Shown here: one piece after another, positions 61,912-64,000 of the stretch
How positions within the stretch are numbered: position 1 is the first letter of the stretch
Layout: every line of letters starts with the position of its first letter
Assembly: GCF_014203125.1 (NCBI RefSeq)
Contig: NZ_JACHIH010000016.1
Location: 1 to 64,000, forward strand
Source: Rhodopseudomonas rhenobacensis
GTDB taxonomy: Bacteria > Pseudomonadota > Alphaproteobacteria > Rhizobiales > Xanthobacteraceae
Direction: 5' to 3'
Length of the DNA: 64,000 bases
Program-made: the position numbers and the translations under genes
The notes under the pieces: generated by a model
What the model was told of the DNA's origin: nothing
Database searches by the model: none
Seen by the model: only the letters and a program-made list of their open reading frames with translations

Positions 61912-62580
61912 ATGGCTGCTAAAAATCTCTCCGTGGTTCCCTCGATCGCGGCGACCGCCAGCGTGAACGACTGCACGCTCGGCGCCTATTGCGAAGTCGG
62001 CGCCCGCACCTCGCTGCTGGAAGTGGCGATGGGCGATTACTCCTACGTCGTCAACGACAGCCAGATCGCCTATGCGACGATCGGCAAGTTCTGCTCGATC
62101 GCGGCAATGACCCGGATCAATCCCGGCAATCACCCGATGCAGCGCGCAGCACAAGCGCATTTCACCTATCGGGCCAGCGCTTACTTCGACGGCGAAGCCG
62201 ACGACGCGGAGTTCTTCGCGTGGCGGCGGCAGCATCACGTGACGATCGGTCACGACGTCTGGATCGGCCACGGCGCGATTCTGCTGCCGGGCCGCAACAT
62301 CGGCACCGGCGCGGTGGTCGCAGCCGGCGCGGTGGTCACCAAGGACGTCGCGCCCTATAGCATCGTCGGCGGCAATCCGGCGAAGCCGATCCGGCAGCGG
62401 TTCTCCGAGCAAGTCGCGGAGCGGCTGATGGCGCTCGCCTGGTGGGACTGGGATCACGCCGCGCTGCGCCGCGCGCTGCCGGATTTCCGCAATCTTGCGA
62501 TCGAGGATTTTCTCGACAAATATCAACACCGCGCCGGGGCGCCGGCGCCAAGCAGTTTTGAGCGGAGCCAGCACGCATGA
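61912..62580 (+). CDS. Phosphonate-cluster hexapeptide acetyltransferase (DapH/CAT-like)
   Basis: 222 aa from ATG 61912; ATG 61852 is an in-frame alternative that would overlap the Pho box. Left-handed beta-helix hexapeptide-repeat protein: GDYSYVVNDSQIAYATIGKF, IGHDVWIGHGAILLPGRNIG, GAVVTKDVAPYSIVGGNPAK. This xenobiotic-acetyltransferase-like family recurs in C-P lyase clusters next to phnM, but its acceptor (perhaps an aminophosphonate or pathway intermediate) is not established. It overlaps phnM by four bases. Confidence 0.87.
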   Translation: MAAKNLSVVPSIAATASVNDCTLGAYCEVGARTSLLEVAMGDYSYVVNDSQIAYATIGKFCSIAAMTRINPGNHPMQRAAQAHFTYRASAYFDGEADDAEFFAWRRQHHVTIGHDVWIGHGAILLPGRNIGTGAVVAAGAVVTKDVAPYSIVGGNPAKPIRQRFSEQVAERLMALAWWDWDHAALRRALPDFRNLAIEDFLDKYQHRAGAPAPSSFERSQHA

Positions 62581-63767
62581 TTGGATTGACGATCGAGGGC
62601 AGCAGCGTGCTGCTGGGCGAGGATTTTTTCGAGGTCTGCGTCAAGCTCGACGGCGAGCGGATCGCCGAGATCGACCGCAAGCCCGATGGCGGCGCGCGGC
62701 TCGACGCGCGCGGACTGAAGCTGTTGCCGGGCATCGTCGACATTCACGGCGACGCCTTCGAGCGGCAGATGATGCCGCGCCCCGGCGTCGACTTCCCGAT
62801 CGACATCGCGTTGTGCGAAAGCGACCGCCAGGCGATCGGCAACGGCATCACCACGGTGTTCCACGCCGCGACCTGGTCGTGGGAGCCGGGGCTGCGCAGC
62901 GGCGCCAATGCCGAGCGATTGTTGACCGCGATCGAAACGCTGCGGCCGCAGCTCGCCGCCGACACCCGCTTCCACCTGCGCCACGAGACCTACAATCTCG
63001 ACGCCGAGCGCACCATCAAGCACTGGATCGCCGCCGGCCGCATCGATCTGTTGGCGTTCAACGATCACACCGACTCCACCGTCGCCAGCCTCAACACGCC
63101 GGCCAAGCGCAACCGCATGGTGGAGCGCGCCTGCGTCAGCCATGACGCGTTCGACAAGATCGTCGCGGCCGTGGTGTCGCGGCATCACGAGGTGCCGGGC
63201 TCGATCGCCCGGCTGGCGGAATCCGCCCGCGCGATGCAGCTGAAGATGCTGTCGCACGACGACGACAGCCCGGAGCTGCGGCAGGCGTTCCGCGACCAGG
63301 GCGTGGCGATCGCCGAATTTCCGGTCAACGAGCCGACCGCGGTTGCGGCGATCGAGGGCGGCGACTTCACGGTGTTCGGCGCGCCGAATGTGGTGCGCGG
63401 CGGCAGCCACACCGGCTGGACCAAGGCCGCCGACATGATCGCCAAGGGGCTGTGCTCGATTCTCGCCTCCGATTACTACTACCCGGCGCCGCTTTTGGCG
63501 GCGTTCCGGCTGGTCGCCGATGGCATCCTGCCGCTGCCGGACGCCTGGGCGCTGGTGTCGTCGGCGCCGGCCAAGGCGGTCGGGCTCACCGACCGCGGCG
63601 TGATCGCCGAAGGCCGCCGCGCCGATCTGATCCTGGTCGACGACAGGGTGGCGCTGCGGCCGCGGCTGGTCGCGGCGATCGCCGCCGGCCGCGTGGTCTA
63701 TCTCAGCGAGGCCTGGCGGCTCAGCGGCGGCAGCGCGCAGCAGCGCACTTCATTTGCAGCGGCGTGA
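62577..63767 (+). CDS. phnM: Alpha-D-ribose 1-methylphosphonate 5-triphosphate diphosphatase
   Basis: 396 aa metal-dependent amidohydrolase-fold enzyme of the C-P lyase pathway; removes pyrophosphate to give ribose 1-methylphosphonate 5-phosphate. PhnM signatures: PGIVDIHGDAFERQMMPRPG, NGITTVFHAATWSWEPG, FNDHTDS, MLSHDDDS and SILASDYYYPAPLLAAF. phnG-L needed to act with it are not in the window and presumably lie beyond the right edge. Confidence 0.95.
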   Translation: MIGLTIEGSSVLLGEDFFEVCVKLDGERIAEIDRKPDGGARLDARGLKLLPGIVDIHGDAFERQMMPRPGVDFPIDIALCESDRQAIGNGITTVFHAATWSWEPGLRSGANAERLLTAIETLRPQLAADTRFHLRHETYNLDAERTIKHWIAAGRIDLLAFNDHTDSTVASLNTPAKRNRMVERACVSHDAFDKIVAAVVSRHHEVPGSIARLAESARAMQLKMLSHDDDSPELRQAFRDQGVAIAEFPVNEPTAVAAIEGGDFTVFGAPNVVRGGSHTGWTKAADMIAKGLCSILASDYYYPAPLLAAFRLVADGILPLPDAWALVSSAPAKAVGLTDRGVIAEGRRADLILVDDRVALRPRLVAAIAAGRVVYLSEAWRLSGGSAQQRTSFAAA

Positions 63768-63787
63768 CGGCGGGCTATTCTGGATCG

Positions 63788-64000
63788 ATGTCCCGCTTTC
63801 CCCGTTACGCCATCTATTATGTCCCGGCCGCCGACAGCGCACTCGCTCGGTTCGGCGCCGCGTTGCTCGGTTACGACGTCCATCGCGGCGCCGAGCTCGA
63901 TTTTCCTGCCGATGTTGCGGCGGCTATTGAGGACTGGCGCGAACTGACCGCCGACCCGCGCGGCTACGGCTTCCACGCCACGCTGAAGGCGCCGTTCTCG
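63788..64000 (+). CDS. DUF1045 phosphonate-cluster protein (5' part, cut by the window edge)
   Basis: 71 codons from ATG 63788 to the edge. The start RYAIYYVPAADSALARFGAA and the later GYGFHATLKAPF match DUF1045, a family of the 2H-phosphoesterase type found with phnM and phnN in C-P lyase clusters. The characteristic HAT triplet is present; the second histidine motif would lie beyond the window. It begins 20 bases after the phnM stop. Confidence 0.8.
   Translation, partial: MSRFPRYAIYYVPAADSALARFGAALLGYDVHRGAELDFPADVAAAIEDWRELTADPRGYGFHATLKAPFS

Overview
The window is high-GC alphaproteobacterial DNA. Gene content, gene order (yacG-maf, LMW phosphatase-UPF0262-hisD-DUF2948-murA) and three families of palindromic intergenic repeats point to a Rhodopseudomonas/Bradyrhizobium-type member of the Nitrobacteraceae. 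That placement is inferred from content, since no rRNA or marker phylogeny is available here. About 60 protein genes, two tRNAs, one decayed gene and several candidate operators can be supported. The first ~280 bases carry long C and G homopolymers that look like a contig-end artefact.

Layout. 283-5160 (+): a NitT/TauT-type permease and ATPase, an M20 amidohydrolase, an ornithine-cyclodeaminase-family enzyme and a PhnD-like binding protein without a signal peptide. 5322-11030: histidine utilisation genes hutI-hutU-hutD (-) divergent from hutF-hutC (+). 11231-13942 (-): a NitT/TauT-type ABC transporter whose promoter carries the same HutC-like box as the hutI/hutF intergenic region. 14237-20816 (-), with a divergent LysR gene at 21013: a third NitT/TauT transporter in one operon with an enoyl-CoA hydratase, a thiolase-like protein, a DUF35 protein and an acyl-CoA ligase, probably import and CoA-dependent breakdown of an unidentified organic acid.

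21982-33479 (-): a furan catabolic island. hmfG-hmfF (UbiX/UbiD type, candidate furan-2,5-dicarboxylate decarboxylase), an AraC regulator, hmfABC (molybdenum furoyl-CoA dehydrogenase), hmfD (furoyl-CoA ligase), hmfE (2-oxoglutaroyl-CoA hydrolase) and an aldehyde dehydrogenase would take furan acids, and perhaps furan aldehydes, to 2-oxoglutarate. A broken 3' fragment of an ABC permease lies inside the island, and a complete branched-chain-type transporter (livKHMGF, 34554-39158) follows it. A 16-base motif is shared upstream of hmfA and livK.

39665-41128 (-): an AT-rich AlbA_2/Schlafen-type gene beside tRNA-Phe, probably acquired. 41730-47124 (-): housekeeping genes (yacG, maf, phosphatase, UPF0262, hisD, DUF2948, murA). 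47473-52616: assorted single genes, including a cyclic-nucleotide-domain/thioredoxin-reductase-like fusion lacking the redox CxxC. 52855: tRNA-Thr. 53070-57430 (-): DeoR regulator, pdxA2, a DUF1537 kinase and a KdgT-type permease, which fit D-threonate/erythronate use. An array of TTTGCGCAAA palindromes lies upstream of this operon. 57979-63767: phosphonate genes phnCDE1E2 (-) divergent from a hexapeptide acetyltransferase and phnM (+), with two Pho-box-like sites between them and a DUF1045 gene running off the right edge. The core C-P lyase genes are not in the window.

The best leads are the HutC-boxed transporter, the thiolase/DUF35 operon with non-canonical active-site and zinc-site residues, the furan island with its transporter remnant and shared motif, and the AlbA_2 gene.
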